A DNA stretch of 64,000 nt from Frigoribacterium sp. ACAM 257 (GCF_007954365.1 NZ_VOLO01000003.1:248001-312000); one strand, 5' to 3'; positions 32,944 to 43,696 are shown, numbered from the stretch's first letter. The notes: a model not told the origin generated them from the letters alone. Numbers and translations: made by a program.

Positions 32944-33705
32944 CGCCGTGGGCCGGGGAGGATGATCGGAGGAGTACCGGGCGAGGGCCTCGTCCAGGGG
33001 GCCGTCGAAGACGAGCTCGCCCCTGTCGAGGTAGAGCCCCCTGGCGCAGAAGCGCTTCAGGTCTCGTTCGTTGTGCGAGACGAGGAACAGCGTGCGACCG
33101 TCGGCCAGCATCTGCTCGATCCGTCCGTAGCACTTCTCGCGGAACGCCTTGTCGCCCACCGCGAGGACCTCGTCGACGAGGATGACGGGCTCCTCGAGCC
33201 GGGAGATGACGGCGAACGCGATCCGGACCTTCATGCCGCTCGAGAGGTGCTTGTAGGGGGTGTCGACGAACGCCGCGATCTCGGCGAAGTCGATGATCTC
33301 GTCGAAGCGCTCGTCGATCTCGTCCCGGCGCATGCCGTGCAGGCCGGCGGTCAGGTAGACGTTCTCCCGCACGGTGAGGTCCGCGACGAAGCCGCCCGTG
33401 ATCTCGATGAGGGGGGCGACGCCTCCCGACACCGAGACCGACCCCGTGTCGGGGAGGATGACCTCGGCCACCAGCTTGAGCAACGTCGACTTGCCCTGCC
33501 CGTTGCGCCCCACCACGCCGATCGCCTCGCCTGCGCGGACGTCGAAGGACACGTCGCGGAGGGCCCAGAACTCACCGGGGCGGGACCGCCGGCTCGAGTC
33601 GGAGAAGAGGTCCTTGAACGACCGCCGCCCGCGGCGGTTGCGACGGAACCGGATGCCCACGCCCTCGACGCGGATCACGGGCTGGCCGTCGGTCACGGGA
33701 GTCAT
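32941..33705 (-). CDS. ABC exporter ATPase for surface polysaccharide/teichoic acid (TagH-like)
   Basis: A 254-residue ABC ATPase of the polysaccharide/teichoic acid export subfamily. Walker A VGRNGQGKST (~69-78), signature HLSSGMKVRIAF, Walker B VILVDEVLAVGDKAF and switch SHNERDLKRFC. The APLIEITGGFVADLTVRENVY segment is characteristic of KpsT/Wzt/TagH proteins. It lacks the C-terminal carbohydrate-binding domain of Wzt, so it resembles TagH-type flippases for undecaprenyl-linked polymers. Its ATG shares one base with the permease stop (TGATG), so the two are translated together. Confidence 0.9.
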   Translation of the reverse strand: MTPVTDGQPVIRVEGVGIRFRRNRRGRRSFKDLFSDSSRRSRPGEFWALRDVSFDVRAGEAIGVVGRNGQGKSTLLKLVAEVILPDTGSVSVSGGVAPLIEITGGFVADLTVRENVYLTAGLHGMRRDEIDERFDEIIDFAEIAAFVDTPYKHLSSGMKVRIAFAVISRLEEPVILVDEVLAVGDKAFREKCYGRIEQMLADGRTLFLVSHNERDLKRFCARGLYLDRGELVFDGPLDEALARYSSDHPPRPTA

Positions 33706-34502
33706 CAGATCTCCTTCAGCACGGCGCGCTCGCTGGCGCGGAAGACCCCGAGGCCGACGGCCAGGAGGAGCAGGCACATGCCCCCGCCGACCACGACCTC
33801 GAGCAGGTCGAGCTGATCGGGGAAGAACGCGGACCTGTACAGGCCGAAGATGCCGCTGAGCGGGTTGAAGGCGGCCAGGACGTGCAGGCTCTCGGGCAGG
33901 TCGCTCGTGCCGTAGATGATCGGGGACGCGTAGAAGAGGAACCGGAGGGCCAGCTTGGTCGCGCGCTCGAGGTCGCGGAAGAAGACGACGAGCGGAGCGA
34001 CGATCAGCCCCACGCCGGCGACGAGCACGGTCTGCATGACCATGGCGAGGGGCAGGAACACCACCTGCCAGTGCAGCTCGGCCCGGCCGAGGATCGCGAA
34101 CAGGGCGAGCACCGGCAGGCTCAGGGCGAACTCGATCCCCTTGGAGCCGACCAGGCGGAAGACCCAGATGGTCCGGGGGATCTTGGTCGACCGCACGAGC
34201 TTCGCCTCGCGGATGAACGCCCTGGTGCTGTCGGAGACCGCTCCGTTGAACCACATCCACGGAAGGAGGCCGCTGAGCAGGAAGACGATGTAAGGATCTT
34301 CTCCGACGGAACGGCGGAAGACCACCTGGAACACGAAGAAGTAGATCCCCGCCATGACCAGGGGATCGAGGATCGACCAGACGTAGCCCAGGGCCGACGT
34401 CGAGTACCGCACCTTGAGGTCACGGCTGGTGAGGAGCCAGAGCGTCTGGCGGTAGCGGGCGGCCCCGGTTCGCCGGGGGCGATCGGCCAGGGCTGTGCTC
34501 AC
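33705..34502 (-). CDS. ABC exporter permease (TagG/Wzm-like)
   Basis: A 265-residue ABC-2 type membrane protein with six predicted helices, the family pattern DLKVRYSTSALGYVWSILDP near the N-terminus, FLLSGLLPWMWFNGAVSDST and NPLSGIFGLYRSAFF. It pairs with the adjacent ATPase to move a lipid-linked polymer across the membrane. The start is GTG 34502 (xSTALADRPRRTG). It is separated by 49 nt from the nucleotidyltransferase gene upstream in the same direction, so the three probably form an operon. Confidence 0.9.
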   Translation of the reverse strand: MSTALADRPRRTGAARYRQTLWLLTSRDLKVRYSTSALGYVWSILDPLVMAGIYFFVFQVVFRRSVGEDPYIVFLLSGLLPWMWFNGAVSDSTRAFIREAKLVRSTKIPRTIWVFRLVGSKGIEFALSLPVLALFAILGRAELHWQVVFLPLAMVMQTVLVAGVGLIVAPLVVFFRDLERATKLALRFLFYASPIIYGTSDLPESLHVLAAFNPLSGIFGLYRSAFFPDQLDLLEVVVGGGMCLLLLAVGLGVFRASERAVLKEI

Positions 34503-34551
34503 AGATGTCCTCGGTGTCGGGGGACATCCCCGTCAGCGGGGCGGAGCCAGG

Positions 34552-35262
34552 TCACACGAAGAGGTTCGCGCGCTCCAGGTCCTCTGCGAAGTCGACCTCG
34601 ACGGCGTAGAGGTCGGAGATGTCCACGGGCTCAAAGAGTAGCCCGTTCTGCTCGATGGCCAGTTCGATGCCGCGCTCGAAGTAGTCCTGTGCGTCGACCT
34701 TGGCGAGCTGGCGCATCAGCACGGCCTTGTCGGCCTTGGCGACGAAGTTGATGCCGACGGCCTCGCCGAGGCCGCCCACGACCTGCTTCGACAGCTGCGC
34801 GATGTAGCCCTCGGCGGTGGTCGTGTACTTGACCTCTTCGTCCGACACCTTGGAGGTGTTGACGGCGACGAACGACTGCTGGTCTCGGACCTGACGAGCG
34901 GCACGGCGGAGCGCCTCGGGGTCGAAGACGACGTCGCCGTTCATCCAGAGGACGCCGCCCGACGTGCTCGCGCGGAGCGCGCGCAGCAGGCTCTTGGAGG
35001 TGTTGGTCTGGTCGTACTGCTCGTTGTAGACGAAGGAGGCGGTGGGGAAGGCCTCGACGATGTGCTCGAACTTGTAGCCGACGACGACGGTGATGCGGGC
35101 GTCGGGCCCGAAGGCCGATCGGATGTTGTCGAACTGCTGCTGCATGATGGTGCGGCCGTCGCTCAGCTCGGTGAGGGCCTTGGGGAGCGAACGACCGAGG
35201 CGGCTGCCGAGGCCGGCGGCCAGGATCACGATCTGGGGGGCGGTGCTGTCTGTCTTGCTCAC
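34552..35262 (-). CDS. Sugar/alcohol-phosphate nucleotidyltransferase (MobA/LicC-like fold)
   Basis: A 236-residue NTP transferase: VILAAGLGSRLGRSLPKAL (nucleotide-binding GxGxR...PK) and the metal Asp in VLWMNGDVVFDP. Similar proteins activate phosphocholine, phosphoglycerol or sugar phosphates as CDP/UDP derivatives. As the first gene of the exporter operon and the only nucleotidyltransferase in the region, it may make the CDP-activated building block used by the TagF-like and CDP-alcohol enzymes; this is inference. GTG start at 35262 with GAGGAG 6 nt upstream, so unlike many neighbours it has a leadered mRNA. Confidence 0.8.
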   Translation of the reverse strand: MSKTDSTAPQIVILAAGLGSRLGRSLPKALTELSDGRTIMQQQFDNIRSAFGPDARITVVVGYKFEHIVEAFPTASFVYNEQYDQTNTSKSLLRALRASTSGGVLWMNGDVVFDPEALRRAARQVRDQQSFVAVNTSKVSDEEVKYTTTAEGYIAQLSKQVVGGLGEAVGINFVAKADKAVLMRQLAKVDAQDYFERGIELAIEQNGLLFEPVDISDLYAVEVDFAEDLERANLFV

Positions 35263-35626
35263 GTCTGTCTCCTCGTGGGGCTGACTGTCTGCCTGTCGTT
35301 CCGCGCCGGCCGGTGGTGAGGGCCGTCACGGTGCGCCGCCTCGACGTCGGATCGATGATCCGTGGGGGCGGGCCCCGCGTCTGGACAGGTGTCGAGTCGT
35401 GCTTCTGGCTCGTGCCCCGGGAGGTGCGGTCGGGCGCCGTCTCTGGCGCCCCTCCGTCTGGTGTTCGGGCGGCGTTCACCCTCGGGACTCGATGTGGACA
35501 CGTCGTCGTGCTCGACCAGACTACAGTGACCGGTCGCTCGGCGGCAGGTCCGACCGAGGTCGTGTCCCTTTCGTGATGCGCGGCGGGACGGGCGTGCCGG
35601 ACCCGCACGCTTGGTACGGTGGTGCG
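35263..35626. other. Long divergent intergenic region
   Basis: 364 bp without a convincing gene. It holds a 7-bp inverted repeat (35432-35438 with 35445-35451, 6-nt loop), a smaller one (GGATC/GATCC, 35348-35360), and two overlapping TAnnnT hexamers in opposite directions: TACAGT on plus (35522-35527) and TAGTCT on minus (35523-35518). If the minus one is used, the nucleotidyltransferase mRNA would have a ~245-nt structured leader. Confidence 0.4.
35615..35620 (+). promoter_or_regulatory. -10 hexamer placed for leaderless start of the long ABC ATPase gene
   Basis: TACGGT, 6 nt before ATG 35627; it fixes the start of the unusual N-terminal extension, which is therefore part of the protein. 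Confidence 0.55.
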
Positions 35627-37092
<1,466 letters not shown>

Positions 37093-37117
<25 letters not shown>

Positions 37118-38658
37118 GGCTCCAGACGATCGCGAACACGGTGCGGCACGAGCCGCGCCGGCTGTTCGTCACGGTCGTGTCGGTCCTCCTCGTCCTCGGC
37201 GCCTCCTTCGCCGTCTCCGCCCTCGCGGGCTCGCTGCGCGACGACCCGTTGGCTGACGTCCGTGCGCTCGTGGTGGGCGCCGGTGCGCTCGTCGTCATCG
37301 CCTACGCCGTGCTGCCGTTCTCTCGGGTCCGGCCGCCGTGGAGCGATCCGCGCCGGCTGGCCGTCCTCGGCGTGCCCGAGGGGACGGCGGCCGTCGGCCT
37401 CGCTCTCGGCGGCGCCCTGGGACTGCCCGTGCTCGCGCTCGTCGCGGTCGCTCCCGGCTACGTGCGCTCGTGGGGCGAGGGGCAGGGCATCGCGTCGCTC
37501 GCCGTCCTCGCCGTCGTGCTCGCGGGCGCGACCGCGTACCTGGCGTCCCTGGTCGCGGCGACGATCAACAGCGTCGTGCTCACCACTCGACGGGCGCGTC
37601 AGCTCCTGCTCGCGGGGGGCGTGGTGGTCGCGGTGCTGCTCGTGCCGTACGTCATCGAGCTCGTCCGCGCGACGCTCCCCGGCGGCAGCACGAACGGCGT
37701 GCTCGCCGACGTGCTCGCCTGGACCCCGTTCGGCGCCGCCCTGGCCCTGCCCGGGCACGCCGCGGTCGGCGAGACGGGCCGCGTCGTCGCGGACCTCGTG
37801 GTCGCCGTCCTCACCCTCGTCGCCCTGTGGCTCGCGTGGCGGGCGCTCGTCGCCCGGGCCTTCGTCGACCAGCCCGAGCCCGACGTCGCGGACGACGCGG
37901 CGGGCCTCGGCTGGTTCGAGTTCGTCCGTGCGAGCCCGACCGGCGCGGTCGCAGGCCGCAGCCTCACCTACTGGATGCGCGACGCCCGCTACCGGATGTC
38001 GCTCGTCATCATCCCGATCCTGCCGCTCCTCGTCGTCCCGCTCGGCATCGCGGGGATCAGCTGGCACTGGCTCGCCCTGGTTCCGGTGCCCCTCATGTGC
38101 CTCCTCCTCGGCTTCCTCCCGCACAACGACGTCGCCTACGACAGCACGGCCCTCTGGCTCCACGTCGCGGCCGGCACGCGGGGCCTGGCCGACCGGATGG
38201 GCCGTCTCGCGCCTCCGCTGCTCATCGGGGTGCCCCTCGTCGTCCTGGGGTCGCTCGTCGCGACCTGGCTCTTCGGCGACCGGGGCGCGCTGCTGCCGGA
38301 GATCGGCGTGTCCGCCGGGCTGCTGCTGAGCGGCCTGGGGCTGTCGAGCGTCGTCTCGGCCGCGATGCCGTACCCGGCGGTGCGGCCGCACGACGATCCG
38401 TTCCAGCAGCCGCAGGCCCACGGCAGCGCCTCGGTCACCGCACAGGTCACGATGATCGGCGGAGCGATCCTGGCGACGTCCCCGTCGCTCTGGTTCGCCG
38501 GTCGCTACCTGCTGCAGGGGCAGCAGGGCGCCGACACGTGGTCCTTCGTGACGGGGCTCGCGGCGGGCGTCGTCGTGCTCGTCGTCGGCGTGGCGCTCGG
38601 CTCGCGCACGTTCACGCGGCGGGCTCCGGAGCTGCTGGCCTTCACCCTGCGCAGCTGA
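37093..38658 (+). CDS. ABC transporter permease, large membrane protein
   Basis: A 521-residue membrane protein with about ten to twelve hydrophobic segments in two clusters (~25-220 and ~300-515). It starts ATG 37093 (MVAELLRLRLQTIANTVRHE), inside the end of the ATPase gene, in another frame. The central loop holds AGRSLTYWMRDARYRMSLVI, a cytoplasmic coupling-type segment seen in actinobacterial ABC-2-like permeases annotated only as transporter permeases. The longer open frame starting at 35611 is antiparallel noise over the ATPase. Substrate unknown. Confidence 0.8.
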
Positions 38659-38669
38659 CGCCCACGACG

Positions 38670-38675
38670 TACGAT
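38670..38675 (+). promoter_or_regulatory. -10 hexamer placed for leaderless start of the DUF3039 gene
   Basis: TACGAT, 7 nt before ATG 38683. It overlaps the alternative ATG 38674 and so favours the shorter protein. Confidence 0.55.
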
Positions 38676-38682
38676 GGTCGCC

Positions 38683-38943
38683 ATGAGCGACACACAGACC
38701 GGCGGCGGCCTCGACGTCATGGATCGTGAGCTGGAGAAGCTCCTCAACGAGGACGCCGTCGACCCCGGCGACCACGAGCGCTTCTCGCACTACGTGAAGA
38801 AGGACAAGATCATGGAGTCCGCCATGAGCGGCAAGCCCGTCAAGGCCCTCTGTGGCAAGAAGTGGACGCCGGGGCGGGACCCCGAGAAGTTCCCCGTCTG
38901 CCCGACCTGCAAAGAGGTCTACGAGAAGATGAAGTCCGAGTAG
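38683..38943 (+). CDS. DUF3039 family protein
   Basis: An 86-residue protein: LDVMDRELEKLLNEDAVDPG then HERFSHYVKKDKIMESAMSG, and a C-terminal zinc-knuckle-like part with ALCGKKWTPGRDPEKFPVCP and TCKEVYEKM (three Cys). This is the actinobacterial DUF3039 pattern. Soluble, function unknown, possibly metal binding. It stands between the ABC permease and the convergent pncB gene. Confidence 0.9.
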   Translation: MSDTQTGGGLDVMDRELEKLLNEDAVDPGDHERFSHYVKKDKIMESAMSGKPVKALCGKKWTPGRDPEKFPVCPTCKEVYEKMKSE

Positions 38944-38956
38944 TCGACGTCCGTTC

Positions 38957-38971
38957 GCGGCCGGTGGCCGC
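38957..38971. terminator. Short hairpin between convergent DUF3039 and pncB genes
   Basis: GCGGCC (38957-38962) pairs with GGCCGC (38966-38971), 3-nt loop, between two facing stop codons; possible shared terminator. Confidence 0.35.
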
Positions 38972-40264
38972 TCACTCGTAGACCGTGGCCAGGACGGGGT
39001 CGCCCCGGCCGAGGCGGAACGCGCTCGGCGGCAGTTCGTCCACGGCCGCCTGGCGGTGGTCACGGGCACGCTGCACGCCCTGCGGGCCGGTCCATCGCTC
39101 GTCGACGACGCCGTCGGTCACGAGCGGCACCAGCAGCGGGCGTTCCTGGCCGTCGCCAGGGCCCCCGTCGCCGATGCGCACGAGCTCGGTCGTCGCCACC
39201 CCGTCGACGAGCACGCGCACCGGTGCCTTGCGGCCGCCGATCGTGGCCTTGTCGGCCGACTTCTTCGCGACCGACACCCACTCGCCGTCGCCGCCCTGCC
39301 GGGCGACGAGCTTGAAGACCATGCCCGCTGCCGGGTGTCCCGAGCCGGACACGACGGACGTGCCGACGCCGTAGCTGTCGACGGGAGCCGCGCGCAGGGC
39401 CGCGATCGTGTATTCGTCGAGGTCGTTCGTGACGGTGATCTTCGTGCTCGTGGCACCGAGGCCGTCGAGCTGGCCCCGCACCTGCGAGACGAGGGCGGGC
39501 AGGTCGCCGCTGTCGATGCGGACGGCGCCGAGGCCGGTGCCGGCGACGTCGACGGCCGTGCGCACCGCCTCCGGGATGTCGTACGTGTCGACCAGCAGGG
39601 TCGTGCCGGGTCCGAGGCTCGCGACCTGCGCCTCGAACGCCTCGCGCTCGCTGTCGTGCAGGAGGGTGAACGCGTGCGCGGCGGTGCCCATCGTGGGGAC
39701 GCCCCACGTCCGGCCGGCCTCGAGGTTGCTCGTGGCGCCGAAGCCCGCGATGTAGGCGGCCCGGGCGGCGGCGACCGCACTGCGCTCGCCCGTCCGTCGT
39801 GAGCCCATCTCCGCGAGCGGTCGGCCGTCGGCCGCCGAGACCATCCGCGCCGCGGCGCTCGCCACGGCGGAGTCGTAGTTGAAGACGCTGAGCGCCAGCG
39901 TCTCGAGCAGCACGCCCTCGGCGAAGGTCGACTCGACGACGAGCAGCGGCGATCCCGGCAGGTACACCTCGCCCTCCGCGTAGCCGCGGATGTCACCCGA
40001 GAAGCGGTAGTCGGCGAGCCAGTCCACGGTGCGGTCGTCGACGACCCGGCCGTCCCGGAGCCAGGCGAGCTCGGCGTCGCCGAAGCGGAAGCGGCTCAGC
40101 TCGGCGAGGAACCGCCCGGTGCCGGCCACGAGGCCGTAGCGGCGGCCCTGGGGGAGGCGGCGGGCGAAGAGCTCGAACACGCACCGTCGGTCGGCGGTGC
40201 CGGCCCTGAGGGCCGCCTCCACCATCGTGATCTCGTAGCGGTCGGTCAGCAGGGCACTGGTCAC
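38972..40264 (-). CDS. pncB: Nicotinate phosphoribosyltransferase
   Basis: A 430-residue enzyme converting nicotinate and PRPP to nicotinate mononucleotide in NAD salvage. Signatures: [18 protein letters not shown] at the N-terminus, [19 protein letters not shown], the [20 protein letters not shown] region (normally GTRR; catalytic His site nearby is in [12 protein letters not shown]), [36 protein letters not shown] and [14 protein letters not shown] start at 40264, 6 nt from TAGGGT. Divergent from murI across 81 bp that carry two leaderless-type promoters. Together with nudC elsewhere in the window it belongs to NAD turnover. Confidence 0.92.
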   Translation of the reverse strand: MTSALLTDRYEITMVEAALRAGTADRRCVFELFARRLPQGRRYGLVAGTGRFLAELSRFRFGDAELAWLRDGRVVDDRTVDWLADYRFSGDIRGYAEGEVYLPGSPLLVVESTFAEGVLLETLALSVFNYDSAVASAAARMVSAADGRPLAEMGSRRTGERSAVAAARAAYIAGFGATSNLEAGRTWGVPTMGTAAHAFTLLHDSEREAFEAQVASLGPGTTLLVDTYDIPEAVRTAVDVAGTGLGAVRIDSGDLPALVSQVRGQLDGLGATSTKITVTNDLDEYTIAALRAAPVDSYGVGTSVVSGSGHPAAGMVFKLVARQGGDGEWVSVAKKSADKATIGGRKAPVRVLVDGVATTELVRIGDGGPGDGQERPLLVPLVTDGVVDERWTGPQGVQRARDHRQAAVDELPPSAFRLGRGDPVLATVYE

Positions 40265-40270
40265 GTCTCC

Positions 40271-40276
40271 ACCCTA
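40271..40276 (-). promoter_or_regulatory. -10 hexamer placed for leaderless start of pncB
   Basis: TAGGGT on the minus strand, then GGAGAC and GTG 40264. GGAG also resembles a ribosome site but is too close to the start to act as one. Confidence 0.45.
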
Positions 40277-40331
40277 GGCGGGGGAGGGGGCAGGGACCAG
40301 GGCACCAGGCCGTGGCGCGCCTCCGTCCGGG

Positions 40332-40337
40332 TAGGCT
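40332..40337 (+). promoter_or_regulatory. -10 hexamer placed for leaderless start of murI
   Basis: TAGGCT with 8 nt to GTG 40346. Confidence 0.5.
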
Positions 40338-40345
40338 CGACGACC

Positions 40346-41203
40346 GTGACGGACGCACCCATCGGAGTCTTCGACAGCGGCGTGGGCGGCCTGACCGTCT
40401 CGCGGGCCCTCATCGACCAGCTGCCGCGTGAGTCCGTCCTCTACGTCGGCGACACCGCGCACTCGCCCTACGGCCCGAAGCCGATCGCCGAGGTGCGCGA
40501 GTACGCCCTCGCCGTCATGGACGATCTCGTCGCCCAGGGCGTCAAGCTGCTCGTGATCGCCTGCAACACCGCCTCGGCGGCGGTGCTCCGCGACGCTCGT
40601 GAGCGCTACACGACGGGCGCCGGGATCCCGGTCGTCGAGGTCATCCAGCCCGCCGTCCGCTCCGCCGTGGGCCAGACGAGGAACAAGCGCATCGGCGTCA
40701 TCGGCACCGAGGGCACCGTCCGCTCCCGGGCGTACGAGGACGCCTTCGCCGCTGCCGCCGACCTCCAGCTCTTCACCCAGGCGTGTCCGCGCTTCGTCGA
40801 GTTCGTCGAGGCGGGCGACACCTCGAGCCCCGAGCTCCGTGAGGTGGCGGCGGGGTACCTCGCCCCTCTGCGCGAGGCCGGCGTGGACACGCTCGTGCTC
40901 GGCTGTACTCACTACCCGCTGATGTCGGCGGCGATCCAGTACGTGATGGGCCCGGAGGTGCGCCTCGTCTCGAGCGCTGACGAGACGGCTGCGGACGTGT
41001 ACCGCACCCTCGTGGACCACGACCTCGAGGCGCCGGCCGGCAGTGTGCCGCGCTACGAGTTCGAGGCCACCGGCGCCGACGCCGGCGCCTTCCTGAGGCT
41101 GGCGAAGCGGTTCCTCGGGCCCGAGGTCTCGCGCGTCGGGCACCTCGAGACCGGTGCCATCGAGCTGCCGGGCGGGCTGCGCGCGGGCGGCCCGCGCACC
41201 TGA
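40346..41203 (+). CDS. murI: Glutamate racemase
   Basis: A 285-residue enzyme making D-glutamate for peptidoglycan. Hallmarks: [17 protein letters not shown] at the start, [13 protein letters not shown], the first catalytic Cys in [12 protein letters not shown] and the second in [11 protein letters not shown]. Length and motif spacing are normal. GTG start. It is followed after a 117-bp pentamer-phased repeat tract by rph-rdgB, an order (murI-rph-rdgB) conserved in many actinobacteria. Confidence 0.96.
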   Translation: MTDAPIGVFDSGVGGLTVSRALIDQLPRESVLYVGDTAHSPYGPKPIAEVREYALAVMDDLVAQGVKLLVIACNTASAAVLRDARERYTTGAGIPVVEVIQPAVRSAVGQTRNKRIGVIGTEGTVRSRAYEDAFAAAADLQLFTQACPRFVEFVEAGDTSSPELREVAAGYLAPLREAGVDTLVLGCTHYPLMSAAIQYVMGPEVRLVSSADETAADVYRTLVDHDLEAPAGSVPRYEFEATGADAGAFLRLAKRFLGPEVSRVGHLETGAIELPGGLRAGGPRT

Positions 41204-41215
41204 GCACACGGTGCC

Positions 41216-41310
41216 GCACCGCACCGCACCGCAGCGCAGCGCAGCGCACCGCAGCGCACCGCACCGCACCAGACGAGACAGACCAGACCAGACCAGACCG
41301 ACCCGACCAA
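41216..41310 (+). repeat. Pentanucleotide-phased tract upstream of rph
   Basis: Nineteen consecutive 5-nt units: eleven GCACC/GCAGC (41216-41270), AGACG, AGACA, three GACCA, GACCG, ACCCG and ACCAA. It ends immediately before GGGAG, the ribosome site of rph. The RNA would be C/A/G-rich with no U at all. Confidence 0.9.
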
Positions 41311-41320
41311 GGGAGACACC

Positions 41321-42067
41321 ATGACCGAGACGACCACCGAGCTCGTCCGCGCCGACGGACGCCGCGCCGACCAGCTGCGACGAGTCACCATCGAGAAGGG
41401 CTGGAGCGCGCAGGCCGAGGGGAGCGCCCTCGTGTCGTTCGGCGACACGAAGGTGCTGTGCACCGCCTCCTTCACCAACGGGGTGCCGCGCTGGCTGGCA
41501 GGCAAGGGCAAGGGCTGGGTCACGGCCGAGTACGCGATGCTGCCGCGCGCGACGGGCTCGCGCAACGACCGCGAGAGCGTCAAGGGCAAGATCGGCGGGC
41601 GCACCCACGAGATCTCGCGCCTGATCGGGCGCAGCCTGAGGGCCGTGGTCGACACGAAGGCCCTCGGCGAGAACACGATCGTGCTCGACTGCGACGTGCT
41701 GCAGGCCGACGGCGGCACGCGCACCGCGGCCATCACCGGGGCGTACGTCGCTCTCGCCCAGGCGATCGAGTGGGGCCGCGAGAAGAAGTTCATCGCCCAG
41801 AAGGCGACCCCGCTGACCGACAGCGTCGCCGCGGTCTCGGTGGGCATCGTCGACGGCGTCCCGCTGCTCGACCTCGCCTACGTCGAGGACGTCCGTGCCG
41901 AGACCGACATGAACGTCGTCGTGACCGGTTCCGGCCTGTTCGTCGAGGTGCAGGGCACGGCCGAGGGCGCGCCGTTCGACCGTCGTGAGCTCGGCGAGCT
42001 GCTCGACCTGGCCGTCGCCGGCGGTGCCGACCTGACCACCATCCAGAAGGAGGTGCTGGGCGCGTGA
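41321..42067 (+). CDS. rph: Ribonuclease PH
   Basis: A 248-residue phosphorolytic 3'-5' exoribonuclease that trims tRNA precursors. Typical landmarks: [69 protein letters not shown] (phosphate-binding Arg), [20 protein letters not shown] and the C-terminal [18 protein letters not shown] 41321 is 8 nt after GGGAGA. The GTG of rdgB overlaps its stop by 4 nt. Confidence 0.97.
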   Translation: MTETTTELVRADGRRADQLRRVTIEKGWSAQAEGSALVSFGDTKVLCTASFTNGVPRWLAGKGKGWVTAEYAMLPRATGSRNDRESVKGKIGGRTHEISRLIGRSLRAVVDTKALGENTIVLDCDVLQADGGTRTAAITGAYVALAQAIEWGREKKFIAQKATPLTDSVAAVSVGIVDGVPLLDLAYVEDVRAETDMNVVVTGSGLFVEVQGTAEGAPFDRRELGELLDLAVAGGADLTTIQKEVLGA

Positions 42068-42666
42068 CGCAGGTCGTCATCGCCACGCACAACCAGGGCA
42101 AGGTCCGCGAGCTGCGACTGCTCCTGGCCGAGACCGCGCCCGGCGTCGAGCTGGTCGCCTACGACGGCCCCGAGCCCGTCGAGGACGGCGACACCTTCGC
42201 CGCCAACGCGCTGATCAAGGCGCGTGCGGCGGCGGCCCACACCGGGCTGCCGGCCCTGGCCGACGACAGCGGCATCTCGGCCCACGCCCTCGGCGGCGCG
42301 CCCGGCATCCACTCGGCCCGGTACGCCGGCACCCGGGACGACGACGACAACATCGACCTGTTGCTTGCGAACCTCGTCGGCGCGGCCGACCGATCGGCCC
42401 ACTTCTCGTGCGCTGCGGCGCTCGTCGTGCCGGCGTCCGCCGACGGCACGGTCGCGGCCCGCGAGCTGGTCGAGTACGGGGAGTGGCCGGGCGAGGTCCT
42501 GGAGGCGCGGGTCGGCACGGGCGGGCACGGGTACGATCCCGTGTTCCGGCCCGAGGGCGACGACCGCAGCGCGGCCGAGCTCACGCCCGACGAGAAGAAC
42601 GCGGTCAGCCACCGGTCGCGTGCGTTCCGGGCCATCGCGCCGCACGTGGCTGCCCTCAAGGGCTGA
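42064..42666 (+). CDS. rdgB: XTP/dITP diphosphatase (RdgB/HAM1)
   Basis: A 200-residue house-cleaning pyrophosphatase removing xanthosine and inosine triphosphates from the nucleotide pool. Motifs: [54 protein letters not shown] and [16 protein letters not shown] start inside the rph stop (GTGA), so it is translationally coupled. Downstream is the first CAGGA-motif intergenic cluster. Confidence 0.96.
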   Translation: MTQVVIATHNQGKVRELRLLLAETAPGVELVAYDGPEPVEDGDTFAANALIKARAAAAHTGLPALADDSGISAHALGGAPGIHSARYAGTRDDDDNIDLLLANLVGAADRSAHFSCAAALVVPASADGTVAARELVEYGEWPGEVLEARVGTGGHGYDPVFRPEGDDRSAAELTPDEKNAVSHRSRAFRAIAPHVAALKG

Positions 42667-42706
42667 TCGCCGCCGTCGACCTGCGCGAGCTGATCGCCGC
42701 CGTCGA
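42663..42706. repeat. 17-bp direct repeat at the rdgB 3' end
   Basis: CTGATCGCCGCCGTCGA occurs at 42663-42679, covering the rdgB stop codon, and again at 42690-42706, a period of 27 bp. Confidence 0.85.
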
Positions 42707-42740
42707 TCCGTGCGCTCCGTGATCCAGGAGGCGGCGCGCC

Positions 42741-42815
42741 AGCGTTCCTGAACGCTGCAGCAGACAGGAACATCGGCACCTGATCCGCGAGGATCAGGAC
42801 GGATCTTCCTGAATG
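42741..42815. repeat. CAGGA-motif intergenic cluster A
   Basis: Within ~75 bp: a near-palindrome AGCGTTCCTGAACGCT (42741-42756), ACAGGAAC, a hairpin CTGATCC-GCGA-GGATCAG (42780-42797), TCAGGACGG and TTCCTGAAT. Related to the cluster at 55362-55450. It lies between rdgB and the convergent DedA gene. Confidence 0.7.
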
Positions 42816-42825
42816 AGGACGGGAG

Positions 42826-43575
42826 TCAGGCCTGGGTCGGCGTCTGGCCGGTGGGGGAGTCGGCGGCTGCGGAGCCGACGGCCGACGTGTCGAGCTCGCC
42901 GTCGGGGGTCGTGCCCTCGGCCTCGTGCTTCTTCGCCGTGTGGACGCCGTGGAAGTAGTGGATCGCGACGGGGATCAGCGTCGCGAGCACCGCGCCGAGC
43001 AGGATCAGGTCGATGTACGCGCTGACGAAGTCGGCGATCGGCGGGATGTGGCCGATCCCGAAGCCGAGCATGGTGACGCCGAAGCCCCAGAGGACTGCTC
43101 CGATGCCGTTGTAGAGCGAGTAGCGCCGGTAGCTCATGTGCCCGACGCCGGCCATGATCGGCGCGAAGGTGCGGACGACCGGGACGAAGCGGGCGATGAT
43201 GACCGCGAGCGGGCCGAACCGCTCGAAGAAGGCGTTCGTCCGAGCGACGTTCGCCTTGCTGAACAGCCCGCTCTCTTTCCGCTCGAAGATGCGCGGCCCG
43301 ATCTTGTGGCCGATCAGGTAGCCGAGCTCACCGCCGGCGAAGGCCGCGATCCCGATGAAGATCGCGATCAGCCAGATCGGCAGTCCGAGGGCGCCGGGGT
43401 TCGTGGCCGCGAGGATGCCCGTGATGATCAGCAGGGTGTCGCCGGGGAACAGGAACCCGATCAGCAGCCCGGTCTCGGCGAAGACGAGCAGGCAGACGCC
43501 CAGCACGGCCCAGGGGCCGAACGCCGACAAGAGGTACTCGGGGTCGAGCCACGAGATGGTCGCCAGAGGCAGCAT
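42826..43575 (-). CDS. DedA family membrane protein
   Basis: A 249-residue integral membrane protein with about five helices/re-entrant segments and the DedA (VTT/SNARE-associated) motif FAGGELGYLIGHKIGPRIFE plus FGPLAVIIARFVPVVRTFAP. DedA proteins recycle undecaprenyl phosphate or other phospholipids across the membrane. The acidic E near FAETGLLIGFLFPGDTLL and R in RFVPVVRT are the conserved charged residues. Start ATG 43575 follows AGAAAGAGAA; the longer form would run into the tRNA-Leu gene. C-terminal ~35 residues polar and low complexity. A second DedA is at 57172. Confidence 0.9.
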   Translation of the reverse strand: MLPLATISWLDPEYLLSAFGPWAVLGVCLLVFAETGLLIGFLFPGDTLLIITGILAATNPGALGLPIWLIAIFIGIAAFAGGELGYLIGHKIGPRIFERKESGLFSKANVARTNAFFERFGPLAVIIARFVPVVRTFAPIMAGVGHMSYRRYSLYNGIGAVLWGFGVTMLGFGIGHIPPIADFVSAYIDLILLGAVLATLIPVAIHYFHGVHTAKKHEAEGTTPDGELDTSAVGSAAADSPTGQTPTQA

Positions 43576-43614
43576 GGTTCTCTTTCTCGAGGTGCCGGGA
43601 TGCCAGGCTACTCG

Positions 43615-43696
43615 TGCGGGAGAAGGGACTTGAACCCTCACGCCCGAAGGCACAGGAACCTAAATCCTGCGTGTCTGCCAGTTTCACCACTCCCGC
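43615..43696 (-). tRNA. tRNA-Leu (TAG)
   Basis: An 82-nt type II tRNA on the minus strand, acceptor GCGGGAG/CTCCCGC with discriminator A, anticodon loop TTTAGGT (anticodon TAG, reads CUA/CUG), a long variable arm GCCTTCGGGC, and T-arm GGGTTCAAGTCCC. CCA is not encoded. Confidence 0.95.

Noticed and set aside
43576-43653. Longer DedA start at 43653
   Set aside because: The added codons run through tRNA-Leu; ATG 43575 has a purine-rich ribosome site.
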